64,000 bases of DNA from Paenibacillus oryzisoli (GTDB taxonomy: Bacteria > Bacillota > Bacilli > Paenibacillales > NBRC-103111), in NCBI RefSeq assembly GCF_001653565.1, contig NZ_LYPB01000071.1:62001-126000 (forward strand). Reading direction: 5' to 3'. The notes under the pieces are model-generated. The model was not told the DNA's origin, searched no databases, and saw only the letters and a list, made by a program, of their open reading frames with translations. Positions 53,887 through 61,732 of the stretch are shown one piece after another. A program made the translations under genes and the position numbers. Numbering within the stretch: the first letter of the stretch is position 1; each line of letters opens with the position of its first letter.

Positions 53887-54134
53887 GTAAGTCGATAAAA
53901 TCGACTTACGCGATCTGAAAAGCGTCGCCCGGAGGCTGTAAGTCGAAAAATTCGACTTACAGGATCTGAAAAGCGTCGCCCGGAGGCTGCAAGTCGAAAA
54001 ATTCGACTTACGCGATCTGAAAAGCGTCGCCCGGAGGCTGCAAGTCGAAATAATCGACTTACGCGATCTGAAAAGCGTCGCCCGGAGGCTGTAAGTCGAA
54101 AAATTCGACTTACAGGATCAAAAAAGCCTCCGGG
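53887..54134. repeat. Five-unit 51-bp tandem array of palindromes
   Basis: Units begin at 53887, 53938, 53989, 54040 and 54091. Each holds a 23-base hairpin with arms of the type GTAAGTCGAA / TTCGACTTAC, followed by a nearly constant 28-base linker ending CCCGGAGGCT. After the fifth hairpin the array closes with AGCCTCCGGG (54125-54134), the exact complement of the linker end at 54081-54090. The first unit has a GATAAAATC centre and the fourth GAAATAATC, otherwise units are almost identical. Confidence 0.9.
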
Positions 54135-54160
54135 AATTGCCGCCCCGCGGCCAACTGTAT

Positions 54161-54194
54161 ACAAAAAACCGCCACAGCCTAGGCTGGACGGTTT
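54161..54194 (-). terminator. Terminator of doxX
   Basis: On the minus strand AAACCG-TC-CAGCCT pairs with AGGCTG-TGG-CGGTTT, then a T run. Confidence 0.85.
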
Positions 54195-54206
54195 GGAATT
54201 CAATTA

Positions 54207-54599
54207 TTACAGAAGCGCATCGATGGAATATTCGCCAGCACCGATTAATGCAACACCAAGTGCAATGACAAGTAATGCTAGATTATATTCATACCCATTG
54301 GAGGTTACCCAGTAGCCGTTTTTGCCGTGTACTTTAATAATCGCCATAATCATTGTAATAATAATAAGAGCTGCGCCAACTTCTGTCCATAAACCAGCGG
54401 CGAAGAGAAGCCCGCCACCTAACTCGATTAAACCAGCTAAGACCGCCATCATGACGCCAGGTTTGATACCGATGGAATCAAAGAATCCGCCTGTACCTTT
54501 AGGTCCGTAACCACCGAACCAACCAAACAATTTCTGTGTACCATGTGCTGCCATTGTTAACCCGATCACCAAACGAATAATAAGAAGTCCTAATGCCAT
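54207..54599 (-). CDS. DoxX family membrane protein
   Basis: A 130-residue protein with four transmembrane helices. RLVIGLTMAAHGTQKLFGWFGGYG and a GLIELGGGLLFAAGLWTEVGAALI segment are typical of DoxX. B. subtilis members such as CatD (YfiD) and MhqP belong to quinone- and thiol-stress regulons. The divergent HxlR regulator next door fits that pattern. GAGGAG lies before the ATG. The promoter is strong (see 54653-54682). Confidence 0.88.
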   Translation of the reverse strand: MALGLLIIRLVIGLTMAAHGTQKLFGWFGGYGPKGTGGFFDSIGIKPGVMMAVLAGLIELGGGLLFAAGLWTEVGAALIIITMIMAIIKVHGKNGYWVTSNGYEYNLALLVIALGVALIGAGEYSIDALL

Positions 54600-54635
54600 A
54601 CTAACATCTCCTCTTTAAATATATTTTGTTTAATA

Positions 54636-54652
54636 ACTTACTTTATGTTAGT
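54636..54652. promoter_or_regulatory. Operator candidate in the doxX/HxlR interval
   Basis: ACTTACTTTATGTTAGT is an imperfect palindrome (6 of 8 pairs) just downstream of the doxX -10 box. A similar-looking ACTATGTTAAAATAGT (7 of 8 pairs) lies at about 54686-54701 on the regulator side. Both resemble in style the dyads bound by HxlR/YodB-type regulators. Confidence 0.4.
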
Positions 54653-54682
54653 ATATTATTACGAAGCACTTACTTTTGTCAA
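54653..54682 (-). promoter_or_regulatory. Promoter of doxX
   Basis: On the minus strand TTGACA (54682-54677), 18 bases, TAATAT (54658-54653). Confidence 0.65.
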
Positions 54683-54756
54683 GCGACTATGTTAAAATAG
54701 TTCTTACAGGAGTGTTTGATGCCGTTATCGGCAAGAACTCGAAGGAGATGATTAAG

Positions 54757-55071
54757 ATGGAAAATGAACAACATCAACTATGTCCCAAATTCGAGCATGC
54801 ATTCGAACTTCTGGGAAAACGTTGGACAGGACTTATCGTGAATGTGTTGCTATCTGGACCTAAGCGGTTCAAAGATATCTCCGTATTGATCCCAAGTATG
54901 AGTGATCGCATGCTATCGGAAAGATTCAAGGAGCTCGAAGCTGCAGAGATTATTATTCGACATGTTTATCCAGAAACACCGGTTCGGATTGAATATGAAC
55001 TAACACCCAAAGGGAAAGGACTTCAGCCCGTCATGGACGAAGTACAAAAATGGGCGGATTCTTTTAACTAA
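54757..55071 (+). CDS. HxlR/YodB family transcriptional regulator
   Basis: A 104-residue winged-helix protein: CPKFEHAFELLGKRWTGLIV at the N-terminus, SGPKRFKDISVLIPSMSDRMLSERFKEL as recognition helix, then the wing HVYPETPVRIEYELTPKG. The single cysteine near residue 8 matches the redox-sensing Cys of YodB, CatR and HypR, which derepress on quinone or diamide stress. I start it at ATG 54757 because AAGGAG lies 9 bases upstream; ATG 54748 abuts it. It is divergent from doxX, its probable target. Confidence 0.88.
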   Translation: MENEQHQLCPKFEHAFELLGKRWTGLIVNVLLSGPKRFKDISVLIPSMSDRMLSERFKELEAAEIIIRHVYPETPVRIEYELTPKGKGLQPVMDEVQKWADSFN

Positions 55072-55149
55072 ATATAGGTGGAGAACGTAAAGTAAGGATG
55101 GTTATCTCTTGACTTTGCCCTTACCAATGTTTACAATAACCATAATGTA

Positions 55150-55461
55150 ATGTCATAAGAATGTGATCCATTGAAGGGACACAGTAATTCGCCCCCACAT
55201 GTACAGAGAAGGAAGCCTAGGCTGCAAGCTTCCCATGATGAGTGAATGAACAGACCTCCCCGAGGACCAACTGGGAACAGCCATGAGTCTCATGTGCCAA
55301 GTAGTAGTTGTGCGAATAGCGGGCGTTAACCGCAAAGAGCAAGCTGTGTTTGATTGCGCAAGCAAGAAACATGGCATTGCTGAATGTGGGTGGTACCACG
55401 GGTGAATTTGTTAATCAGATCTCTCGTCCCTGACGCTAAGTCGGGGATGGGGGATTTTTTG
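55150..55461 (+). promoter_or_regulatory. T-box riboswitch leader of hisS-aspS
   Basis: The leader contains the T-box core GTGGGTGGTACCACGGGTG (55386-55404), an AGTA element (55190s), the ACAGAGAAGG bulge motif and a GGAAGC/GCTTCC distal stem I (55211-55233). It ends in a terminator: TCCCTGAC (55427-55434) pairs with GTCGGGGA (55440-55447), then GGGGGATTTTTT. Uncharged tRNA should stabilise the antiterminator and allow hisS-aspS transcription. In the expected specifier position the sequence is GAACAGACC. Confidence 0.88.
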
Positions 55462-55516
55462 CTTTTAGAAAAAGGTGCACAAGGTGTGTAAGTAGAGAAA
55501 AAGGGAGGTTACCAAG

Positions 55517-56782
55517 ATGAGTATTCAGAAGCCAAAGGGTACACAAGATCTGCTTCCAGGTGAGGTGGAGAAGTGGCAGTACCTGGAGACCAAAGCGAGA
55601 GATTTATGTCAACGTTTTAATTACAAAGAAATCCGTTCGCCTATTTTTGAGAGTACAGAGCTTTTCTCGCGTGGAGTTGGAGAGACGACAGATATCGTAG
55701 AGAAAGAAATGTACACATTTCTTGATAAAGGCGACCGCAGTATGACACTTCGACCGGAAGGTACGGCGGGTGTCGTTAGAGCCTATGTAGAAAACAAACT
55801 GTATGGTATTCCTGATCTGACGAAACTGTTCTATGTGGGGCCAATGTTCCGCTATGAACAACCACAAGCGGGGAGATACCGCCAGTTTCATCAGTTCGGT
55901 ATTGAAGCTTTCGGATCGGTGGATCCAAGTATAGATGCTGAAGTCATTGCGCTTGGTTACACGTTCTATAAAGAGATTGGGCTCAAAGAAGTAACCGTGG
56001 AAGTGAATTCCGTGGGTACACCAGCGGTTAGAACAGCTTACCGCGAACAGCTTCAAGCTTTCTTTGCCCCTGTGAAGGAACAGCTATGCAAGGATTGTCA
56101 GTCGCGCTATGATCGCAACCCTATGCGTATTCTCGATTGTAAAATCGATCAAAAGCATGGCGTAGGCGCACCTGACATTCTTGAGTTTCTAGATGAAGAG
56201 TGCAGCACGCACTTCGCACAGGTTCAAGAGCACTTAACAGCGATGGAGATTCCATTCCGTATTAACCCTCGCTTGGTACGCGGTCTGGATTACTACACGC
56301 ACACAGCGTTTGAATATAAGGCAGCTGGTATTGGTGCGATTGACACGATTGGTGGGGGCGGACGCTACAATGGTCTCGTCGAACAGATCGGTGGACATGG
56401 AACAGACCAACCGGGAGTTGGTTTGGGACTTGGTCTTGAGCGTATTCTGCTCGTACTGCAAGCGCAAGGTGTTGAAATTCCGAAGCCTGAGCCGCTTGAT
56501 GTGTACTTAATTGGATTAGGCGAAGCAGCGGAGAAAGAAGTTACGAAGCTTCTACACCAGCTAAGAGTTCAAGGTTTAAAAGCGGAGAAGGACTATCAGG
56601 GCCGCAAGATGAAGGCGCAAATGAAGTCTGCCGATCGCTTCCAAGCTACTTATGTAGCGATTCTTGGTGATGATGAGTTAGCGCGCGGCGAAATTACGCT
56701 GAAGAAGATGGAAACAGGGAATCAAATCACGGTAAGTTTAGTGGATCTGGCCTCACAAGCTGCAAAGACACTATTCGAATAG
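55517..56782 (+). CDS. hisS: Histidyl-tRNA synthetase
   Basis: A class II synthetase of 421 residues. Motif 1 region KPKGTQDLLPGE and YKEIRSPIFESTELFSRGVGE, motif 2 MTLRPEGTAGVVRAY and FRYEQPQAGRYRQFHQFG, the histidine-A motif RGLDYYTHTAFEY and motif 3 GLGLGLERIL are all present. The anticodon-binding domain occupies about 330-420. GGGAGG precedes the ATG. It is controlled by the upstream T-box and followed 43 bases later by aspS. Confidence 0.97.
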   Translation: MSIQKPKGTQDLLPGEVEKWQYLETKARDLCQRFNYKEIRSPIFESTELFSRGVGETTDIVEKEMYTFLDKGDRSMTLRPEGTAGVVRAYVENKLYGIPDLTKLFYVGPMFRYEQPQAGRYRQFHQFGIEAFGSVDPSIDAEVIALGYTFYKEIGLKEVTVEVNSVGTPAVRTAYREQLQAFFAPVKEQLCKDCQSRYDRNPMRILDCKIDQKHGVGAPDILEFLDEECSTHFAQVQEHLTAMEIPFRINPRLVRGLDYYTHTAFEYKAAGIGAIDTIGGGGRYNGLVEQIGGHGTDQPGVGLGLGLERILLVLQAQGVEIPKPEPLDVYLIGLGEAAEKEVTKLLHQLRVQGLKAEKDYQGRKMKAQMKSADRFQATYVAILGDDELARGEITLKKMETGNQITVSLVDLASQAAKTLFE

Positions 56783-56825
56783 ATAGCAACATCATTCATA
56801 AAACTTCGAGGAGGCAACAACAATT

Positions 56826-58607
56826 ATGATGCTCAAAACACATCATTGCGGGCAGCTAACAAAAGCCCATGTAGGCGAAACAGTAATACTTAACGGGTGG
56901 GTGCAGGTAAGACGAGACTTTGGGGGACTTCTTTTCATTGACCTACGTGATCGCAGTGGCTTAATACAAACCGTGTTTAACCCGGATTTCTCTGGCGACG
57001 CGTTGGCTATTGCTGACCGTGCGCGTAATGAGTACGTGCTTGCAATTAAAGGGAAAGTCGTAGAGCGTGATGTAGAAACGGTTAACAAAAACATTCCGAC
57101 TGGTGAAATCGAAGTTCAAGTAACCCATATTGAAATCATGAACGCAGCCAAAACACCTCCGTTCTTCATTGAAGATGGCGTTGAAGTGGATGAAGCGGTT
57201 CGTTTGAAATACCGTTACCTTGACCTGCGTCGTCCAGAAATGCAACGTACGTTGATGCTTCGTTCCAAAGCGTCCAACATATTCCGCAATTTCTTAGACT
57301 CCCAAGGCTTTATTGACGTAGAAACACCGATTTTGACGAAAAGTACACCGGAAGGCGCGCGTGATTACTTGGTACCAAGCCGCGTGCATCCAGGCGAGTT
57401 CTTTGCGCTTCCGCAATCACCACAAATCTTTAAGCAATTGTTGATGGTTAGTGGTCTTGAGCGTTACTACCAAATCGCTCGTTGTTTCCGCGACGAAGAT
57501 CTTCGTGCAGATCGTCAACCTGAGTTTACGCAAGTCGACATTGAGACTTCATTCTTATCCCAAGATCAACTTCTTGAGATTCTTGAAGAGCTCGTAGTGA
57601 AATTGATGAAAGAAACAGCGAATGTTGAAATTGCACGTCCTTTCCAACGTATCACACATGCTGAAGCGATGGCGAAATACGGTTCCGATAAGCCGGATCT
57701 TCGTTTCGGTCTTGAGCTGCAAGATGTATCGGATATCGTGTCTACATCTGGTGTTCAAGTGTTCGCAAACGTAGTAAACGGCGGAGGACAAGTTAAAGCT
57801 CTGAACGCCAAAGGCTGCGGTACTTGGAGTCGTAAAGAGATCGACGATCTTCTTCCGTTTGCAGCACGTTATGGCGCGAAAGGTCTTGCTTGGATTCAAG
57901 TGAAAGACGGCGAGTTCAAAGGACCGATCGTGAAATTCTTCAACGAAGCCGAAATCGCTGCACTGACAGAGCGTTTAGGGGCAGAAGAAGGAGATCTACT
58001 TCTATTCTCTGCTGATAAAAAGAAAGTCGTCGCTGACGTGCTTGGTAACCTTCGTCTGAAAATCGGTCGTCAACTTGGCCTAATCGATGACTCCGTGTTC
58101 AAATATGCATGGGTTGTAGACTTCCCACTACTTGGGTATGACGAAGATGCGAAACGTTATGTAGCGGAACACCATCCGTTCACGCGCCCGAACGAAGACG
58201 ACATTCATTTCTTCGATACAGATCCAGGTCAAATTCGTGCGCAAGCCTACGATCTAGTCTTAAACGGCTATGAAGTAGGGGGCGGTTCCATGCGGATTTA
58301 CCAACGTGATGTACAAGAGAAAATGTTTGCAGCGCTTGGTTTCTCCAAAGAAGAAGCGAATGAGCAATTTGGCTTCTTGTTGGAAGCATTTGAATACGGT
58401 ACGCCTCCACACGGTGGTTTTGCTTTCGGATTCGACCGCTTGGTAATGTTAATTACAGGTCGTACGAACCTGAGAGAAACGATCGCATTCCCGAAAACAG
58501 CTAGCGCAACAGACTTGTTGATGGACGCTCCGGGAACAGTTGATGATAAACAACTAGAACAACTATCGATTCGCTTAGCGCTTAAGCAGCCTGCTGCGAA
58601 AGCCTAA
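56826..58607 (+). CDS. aspS: Aspartyl-tRNA synthetase
   Basis: A bacterial-type class IIb synthetase of 593 residues. It has an N-terminal OB anticodon-binding domain (about 1-105; [24 protein letters not shown]), the catalytic core ([46 protein letters not shown]), the GAD insertion domain (about 290-410) and motif 3 [22 protein letters not shown] precedes tandem ATG codons. Cotranscribed with hisS. Confidence 0.97.
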   Translation: MMLKTHHCGQLTKAHVGETVILNGWVQVRRDFGGLLFIDLRDRSGLIQTVFNPDFSGDALAIADRARNEYVLAIKGKVVERDVETVNKNIPTGEIEVQVTHIEIMNAAKTPPFFIEDGVEVDEAVRLKYRYLDLRRPEMQRTLMLRSKASNIFRNFLDSQGFIDVETPILTKSTPEGARDYLVPSRVHPGEFFALPQSPQIFKQLLMVSGLERYYQIARCFRDEDLRADRQPEFTQVDIETSFLSQDQLLEILEELVVKLMKETANVEIARPFQRITHAEAMAKYGSDKPDLRFGLELQDVSDIVSTSGVQVFANVVNGGGQVKALNAKGCGTWSRKEIDDLLPFAARYGAKGLAWIQVKDGEFKGPIVKFFNEAEIAALTERLGAEEGDLLLFSADKKKVVADVLGNLRLKIGRQLGLIDDSVFKYAWVVDFPLLGYDEDAKRYVAEHHPFTRPNEDDIHFFDTDPGQIRAQAYDLVLNGYEVGGGSMRIYQRDVQEKMFAALGFSKEEANEQFGFLLEAFEYGTPPHGGFAFGFDRLVMLITGRTNLRETIAFPKTASATDLLMDAPGTVDDKQLEQLSIRLALKQPAAKA

Positions 58608-58631
58608 GAACTTTGAAGAGGAAGTGTTCCC

Positions 58632-59390
58632 ATGCTTCACCAATTTTCGCGAACTGAATTAGCGATTGGACCTGAGGGTCTAGGAATTTTGAAGAATAGT
58701 ACAGTTGTTGTACTCGGTATTGGCGGTGTCGGTGGCATTGCCGCGGAAGCTTTGGCGCGCTCAGGCATTGGACGTTTGATCCTTATTGACAAGGATGTCG
58801 TCGATATTACGAACGTTAACCGTCAGATCCATGCTCTTACGACGACAGTTGGTCAGCCTAAGGCTGATCTAATGCGAGACCGTATTCTTTTAATAAACCC
58901 GGAGTGCGATGTCATCTCCCTCCGGATGTTCTATACAGAGGAAACGTATGAGCAAGTATTCGCGTATCCGATCGATTATGTGTTGGATGCGAGTGATACA
59001 ATTGAGTACAAAATTCATTTGATCAAACAATGTCTCGAACGTAAAATCCCGATGATTTCTTGCATGGGTGCAGCGAATAAAATGGATCCAACGCAATTTA
59101 AAATTGCGGATATTTCCAAAACAAGTATGGACCCGATTGCACGTGTCATTCGTCAGAGATTACGTAAAGAGGGCATTAAGAAGGGCGTTAAAGTCGTGTT
59201 CTCGATGGAAGAGCCGATGAAGCCGCGGGAAGATGTTACTGAACAAATCGTGCCTGCGGATGCACCAGATAGACGTAAAGCGAAACAACCGCCTGCGAGT
59301 AATTCGTTTGTACCTCCTGTAGCGGGACTTATCATGGTGAGTGCGGCTGTGAAGGATTTGCTGGAGATTGGTGCGAAGAAAAAATTATAA
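58632..59390 (+). CDS. tcdA: tRNA threonylcarbamoyladenosine dehydratase
   Basis: An E1-like ATP-dependent enzyme that cyclises t6A37 in tRNA. The 252-residue protein has the adenylation motif VVVLGIGGVGGIAAEALARSGIGRLILID (about 25-53), NVNRQIHA, the DASDTIEYK segment and the conserved Cys in ISCMGAANKMDP. It corresponds to B. subtilis YrvM, also located after aspS. Terminator directly downstream. Confidence 0.92.
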   Translation: MLHQFSRTELAIGPEGLGILKNSTVVVLGIGGVGGIAAEALARSGIGRLILIDKDVVDITNVNRQIHALTTTVGQPKADLMRDRILLINPECDVISLRMFYTEETYEQVFAYPIDYVLDASDTIEYKIHLIKQCLERKIPMISCMGAANKMDPTQFKIADISKTSMDPIARVIRQRLRKEGIKKGVKVVFSMEEPMKPREDVTEQIVPADAPDRRKAKQPPASNSFVPPVAGLIMVSAAVKDLLEIGAKKKL

Positions 59391-59395
59391 AGTTG

Positions 59396-59429
59396 AGGGA
59401 TATCCATGGAAATGGGTGTCCCTTTTTTT
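59396..59429 (+). terminator. Terminator after tcdA
   Basis: AGGGATATCCAT pairs with ATGGGTGTCCCT (12 bp with G-U pairs) around GGAA, then T7. Confidence 0.9.
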
Positions 59430-59436
59430 GGTATTT

Positions 59437-59474
59437 ACATATATCGAACAAATATATATTGACTCGATATATGT
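59437..59474. promoter_or_regulatory. Operator candidate of the PadR-MFS operon
   Basis: ACATATATCGA (59437-59447) and TCGATATATGT (59464-59474) are perfect inverted copies, 16 bases apart, flanking the -35 box. ATGT/ACAT ends are typical of PadR operators. Confidence 0.6.
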
Positions 59475-59487
59475 GTTCTGGTACATT
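59459..59487 (+). promoter_or_regulatory. Promoter of the PadR-MFS operon
   Basis: TTGACT (59459-59464), 17 bases, TACATT (59482-59487). Confidence 0.6.
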
Positions 59488-59533
59488 GATAATTGTTAGT
59501 AGATGCATTTCAACGGAATGGAGGATTTATAAC

Positions 59534-60061
59534 ATGAATAGCCAAGATGTGATTTTGGGTTTACTCATGCACCATAGCTTATCTGGCTATGACATCAAGC
59601 ATAAGATGGAGACAATTCTATCCTATTTTAATAACGCAAGCTTTGGCACGATTTATCCTACACTTAGCAAGATGGAGAAGGATGGCTTGATTACGAAGGA
59701 AAGCGTCATTCAAGAAGGAAGGCCGAACAAGAATCTCTATTCCATCACAGAGGGGGGGAAGCTTCAATTTAAGAAGTACATGTATAGTCCAATCGAAGAC
59801 AATGAATTCAAATCAGATGCGATGACACGGTTGTTTTTTGGTGAGTTTGTAGAGGCGGCTATTATGGTTGGTGTGTTAGAAGAGTACCTCGTGCGAACGA
59901 AAGTAAATATGGAGCGATTACGTAAGCTGTACGTGGATTGTCAGCCTGATATGTCGCCTACACAGGAAATTTGCATCCAAATTGGAATTAACAATTCAGA
60001 AAGTCAGATCCTTACCCTGACAGAAGGAATAGCACGCTTGAAAAATGTAAAAGAGAAGTGA
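59534..60061 (+). CDS. PadR family transcriptional regulator
   Basis: A 175-residue regulator. The winged helix is at about 1-80 (VILGLLMHHSLSGYDIKHKM; FGTIYPTLSKMEKDGLI; EGRPNKNLYSITEGGK) and a C-terminal helical dimerisation domain (PadR subfamily with the Vir_act_alpha-like region) at about 90-170. PadR proteins typically repress adjacent transporter genes until an aromatic or drug ligand binds. The start is ATG 59534 with GGAGG upstream. It is 13 bases before the efflux pump gene. Confidence 0.9.
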   Translation: MNSQDVILGLLMHHSLSGYDIKHKMETILSYFNNASFGTIYPTLSKMEKDGLITKESVIQEGRPNKNLYSITEGGKLQFKKYMYSPIEDNEFKSDAMTRLFFGEFVEAAIMVGVLEEYLVRTKVNMERLRKLYVDCQPDMSPTQEICIQIGINNSESQILTLTEGIARLKNVKEK

Positions 60062-60074
60062 GGTAGATTTCGAC

Positions 60075-61604
60075 ATGGCGAATAGGAAAACAGGTTTGAT
60101 TATTTTGGCGATGGCCCTTGGACTTCTCATGTCCGCACTCGATAACACCGTGACATCAGCAGCGATTTCACATATCATTAGCGACATTAATGGTTTTGAT
60201 AAAATAAGCTGGGTATTCACCGCCTATATGCTGGCCTCTACAAGCACGATGCTTGTATTTGGGAAGTTGTCAGATATGTTTGGTCGGAAATTATTTTATA
60301 TGATTGGGATTTCGATTTTCCTCATTGGGTCGGCACTGTGCGGTATGGCTCAGGATATGACCCAACTTATTATATTCCGTGCCATTCAAGGTATCGGATC
60401 CGGGGCGATTTTCCCGATTTCATTTACGATTATTTATACGATATTTGCTGACCCGAAGCAGGCGGCGAAGTTGTCAGGTGTGTTTGCAGGGATATTTGGT
60501 CTTTCTTCTGTAGCTGGGCCGCAAATCGGTACGCTATTGGCTGAATCATGGGGGTGGCGCTGGTGTTTCTACGTGAATTTGCCACTGGGCGTATTGTCAT
60601 TCCTCGTCTTATTTTTTGCGCTAAAAGAATCACGTTCCGATCGTCGTCCGAAAATTGACTATTTAGGTACGCTGTTTCTCATTGTAACAACCGTTTCACT
60701 GATGCTTGCGCTTGAATTCGGTGGTAAAGATTACGCTTGGGGTTCATGGCAAATTATTAGCTTGTTAATCGTCGCAGTTGTGATTGGATTCTTGTTTATT
60801 CAAGTGGAGCGCCGGGCGCATGAACCCATTCTTCCGTTACCCCTGTTCAAAAACCGCATGGTCTTAGCGACAGTCTTAGCTTGTCTATGTCAAGGTGCGA
60901 TTATGTTTTCGGCCATTGCTTATTTGCCTATTTTCTCAACAGCGGTACTGGGCAATGCGAATTCCAATAGTTTGCTAACGCCTATGATGTTTTCTTTAAT
61001 GGTTGGTGCCGTTGGTTTTGGGTTCCTGCAGCGCTATTTCAGCTTCCGTGCTGTCTTCGCTTTCAGTATGACAGCGGGGATTGTTGTTAGTTATCTGCTA
61101 AGCGTAGTCAGTCATGATGCCAGTAAATTCTATATGATCTTGCTTATGGTCATTCTTGGGGTTGGTGCGATCGGACCGTTAATGAGTGTGGCTCAAAATG
61201 CTGTTGCACAGAGTGTTGACCGCAAATATATTGGTGTCAGCTCCTCAATCGTTGGGTTCTGGCGAAATATTGGCGGGGTACTAGGTGCGTCAATCATGGC
61301 GACTATTGTGAACAATAACTATAGCAGCCTGATTCAGGAAGGTGCTGCCGCACATCAAATGCCGCTTGATAAACTTGCTACTTTGGGAAACCCTGAGCAA
61401 TTAATACGAGCAGGTTCAGCGCTGCCACCAGATACAATGAACTTCCTGCGCGACTCGCTAGGAACTGCGATCAATCATGGTTTTATCCTTAGTATTGCCT
61501 TTGGCGTTGTCGGGTTAGGCGCAGCTTTTATTGCGGGACCACTGCGGTTTGCAGTGCCAGCACCTCGCCAGGATGCACAACAAGAACCTGTTGTTTCTCA
61601 TTGA
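60075..61604 (+). CDS. MFS drug efflux transporter, DHA2 (EmrB/QacA) type
   Basis: A 509-residue proton-driven exporter with about fourteen transmembrane segments. Characteristic sites are motif D1 ALDNTVTSAAISHI in helix 1, motif A GKLSDMFGRKLFYMIG, motif B FRAIQGIGSGAIFP and motif C GIFGLSSVAGPQIGTLLAESWGWRW. Substrate is unknown; this family exports hydrophobic drugs, dyes and antibiotics. GAGGTAG precedes the ATG. It is cotranscribed with and presumably controlled by the PadR protein. Confidence 0.92.
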   Translation: MANRKTGLIILAMALGLLMSALDNTVTSAAISHIISDINGFDKISWVFTAYMLASTSTMLVFGKLSDMFGRKLFYMIGISIFLIGSALCGMAQDMTQLIIFRAIQGIGSGAIFPISFTIIYTIFADPKQAAKLSGVFAGIFGLSSVAGPQIGTLLAESWGWRWCFYVNLPLGVLSFLVLFFALKESRSDRRPKIDYLGTLFLIVTTVSLMLALEFGGKDYAWGSWQIISLLIVAVVIGFLFIQVERRAHEPILPLPLFKNRMVLATVLACLCQGAIMFSAIAYLPIFSTAVLGNANSNSLLTPMMFSLMVGAVGFGFLQRYFSFRAVFAFSMTAGIVVSYLLSVVSHDASKFYMILLMVILGVGAIGPLMSVAQNAVAQSVDRKYIGVSSSIVGFWRNIGGVLGASIMATIVNNNYSSLIQEGAAAHQMPLDKLATLGNPEQLIRAGSALPPDTMNFLRDSLGTAINHGFILSIAFGVVGLGAAFIAGPLRFAVPAPRQDAQQEPVVSH

Positions 61605-61612
61605 AAAATTGT

Positions 61613-61652
61613 CTCCTCCATGCGTGCGCTCTGCGCGTTGGAGGAGTTTTTT
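61613..61652 (+). terminator. Terminator after the MFS gene
   Basis: CTCCTCCA (61613-61620) pairs with TGGAGGAG (61639-61646), with an inner GCG/CGC, then T6. Confidence 0.85.
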
Positions 61653-61664
61653 GGTTGGATTGAC

Positions 61665-61693
61665 ATGACATGCCTTTCTAGGCAAGGTATAAT
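61665..61693 (+). promoter_or_regulatory. Promoter of rarA with a palindromic spacer
   Basis: ATGACA (61665-61670), 17 bases, TATAAT (61688-61693). The spacer starts with the perfect inverted repeat TGCCT-TTCT-AGGCA (61671-61684). Confidence 0.6.
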
Positions 61694-61732
61694 GGACAGA
61701 CCCACTTTTATAACAAGTAAAGGAAACTACTC

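Noticed and set aside
53887..54134. CRISPR array
   Set aside because: The 28-base intervals are identical to each other instead of unique, and no cas genes are present.
53775..54203. Minus-strand 142-codon frame with 17-residue repeats across the palindrome array
   Set aside because: The frame stays open only because the 51-base unit is a multiple of three. It has no ribosome site and runs through the doxX terminator.
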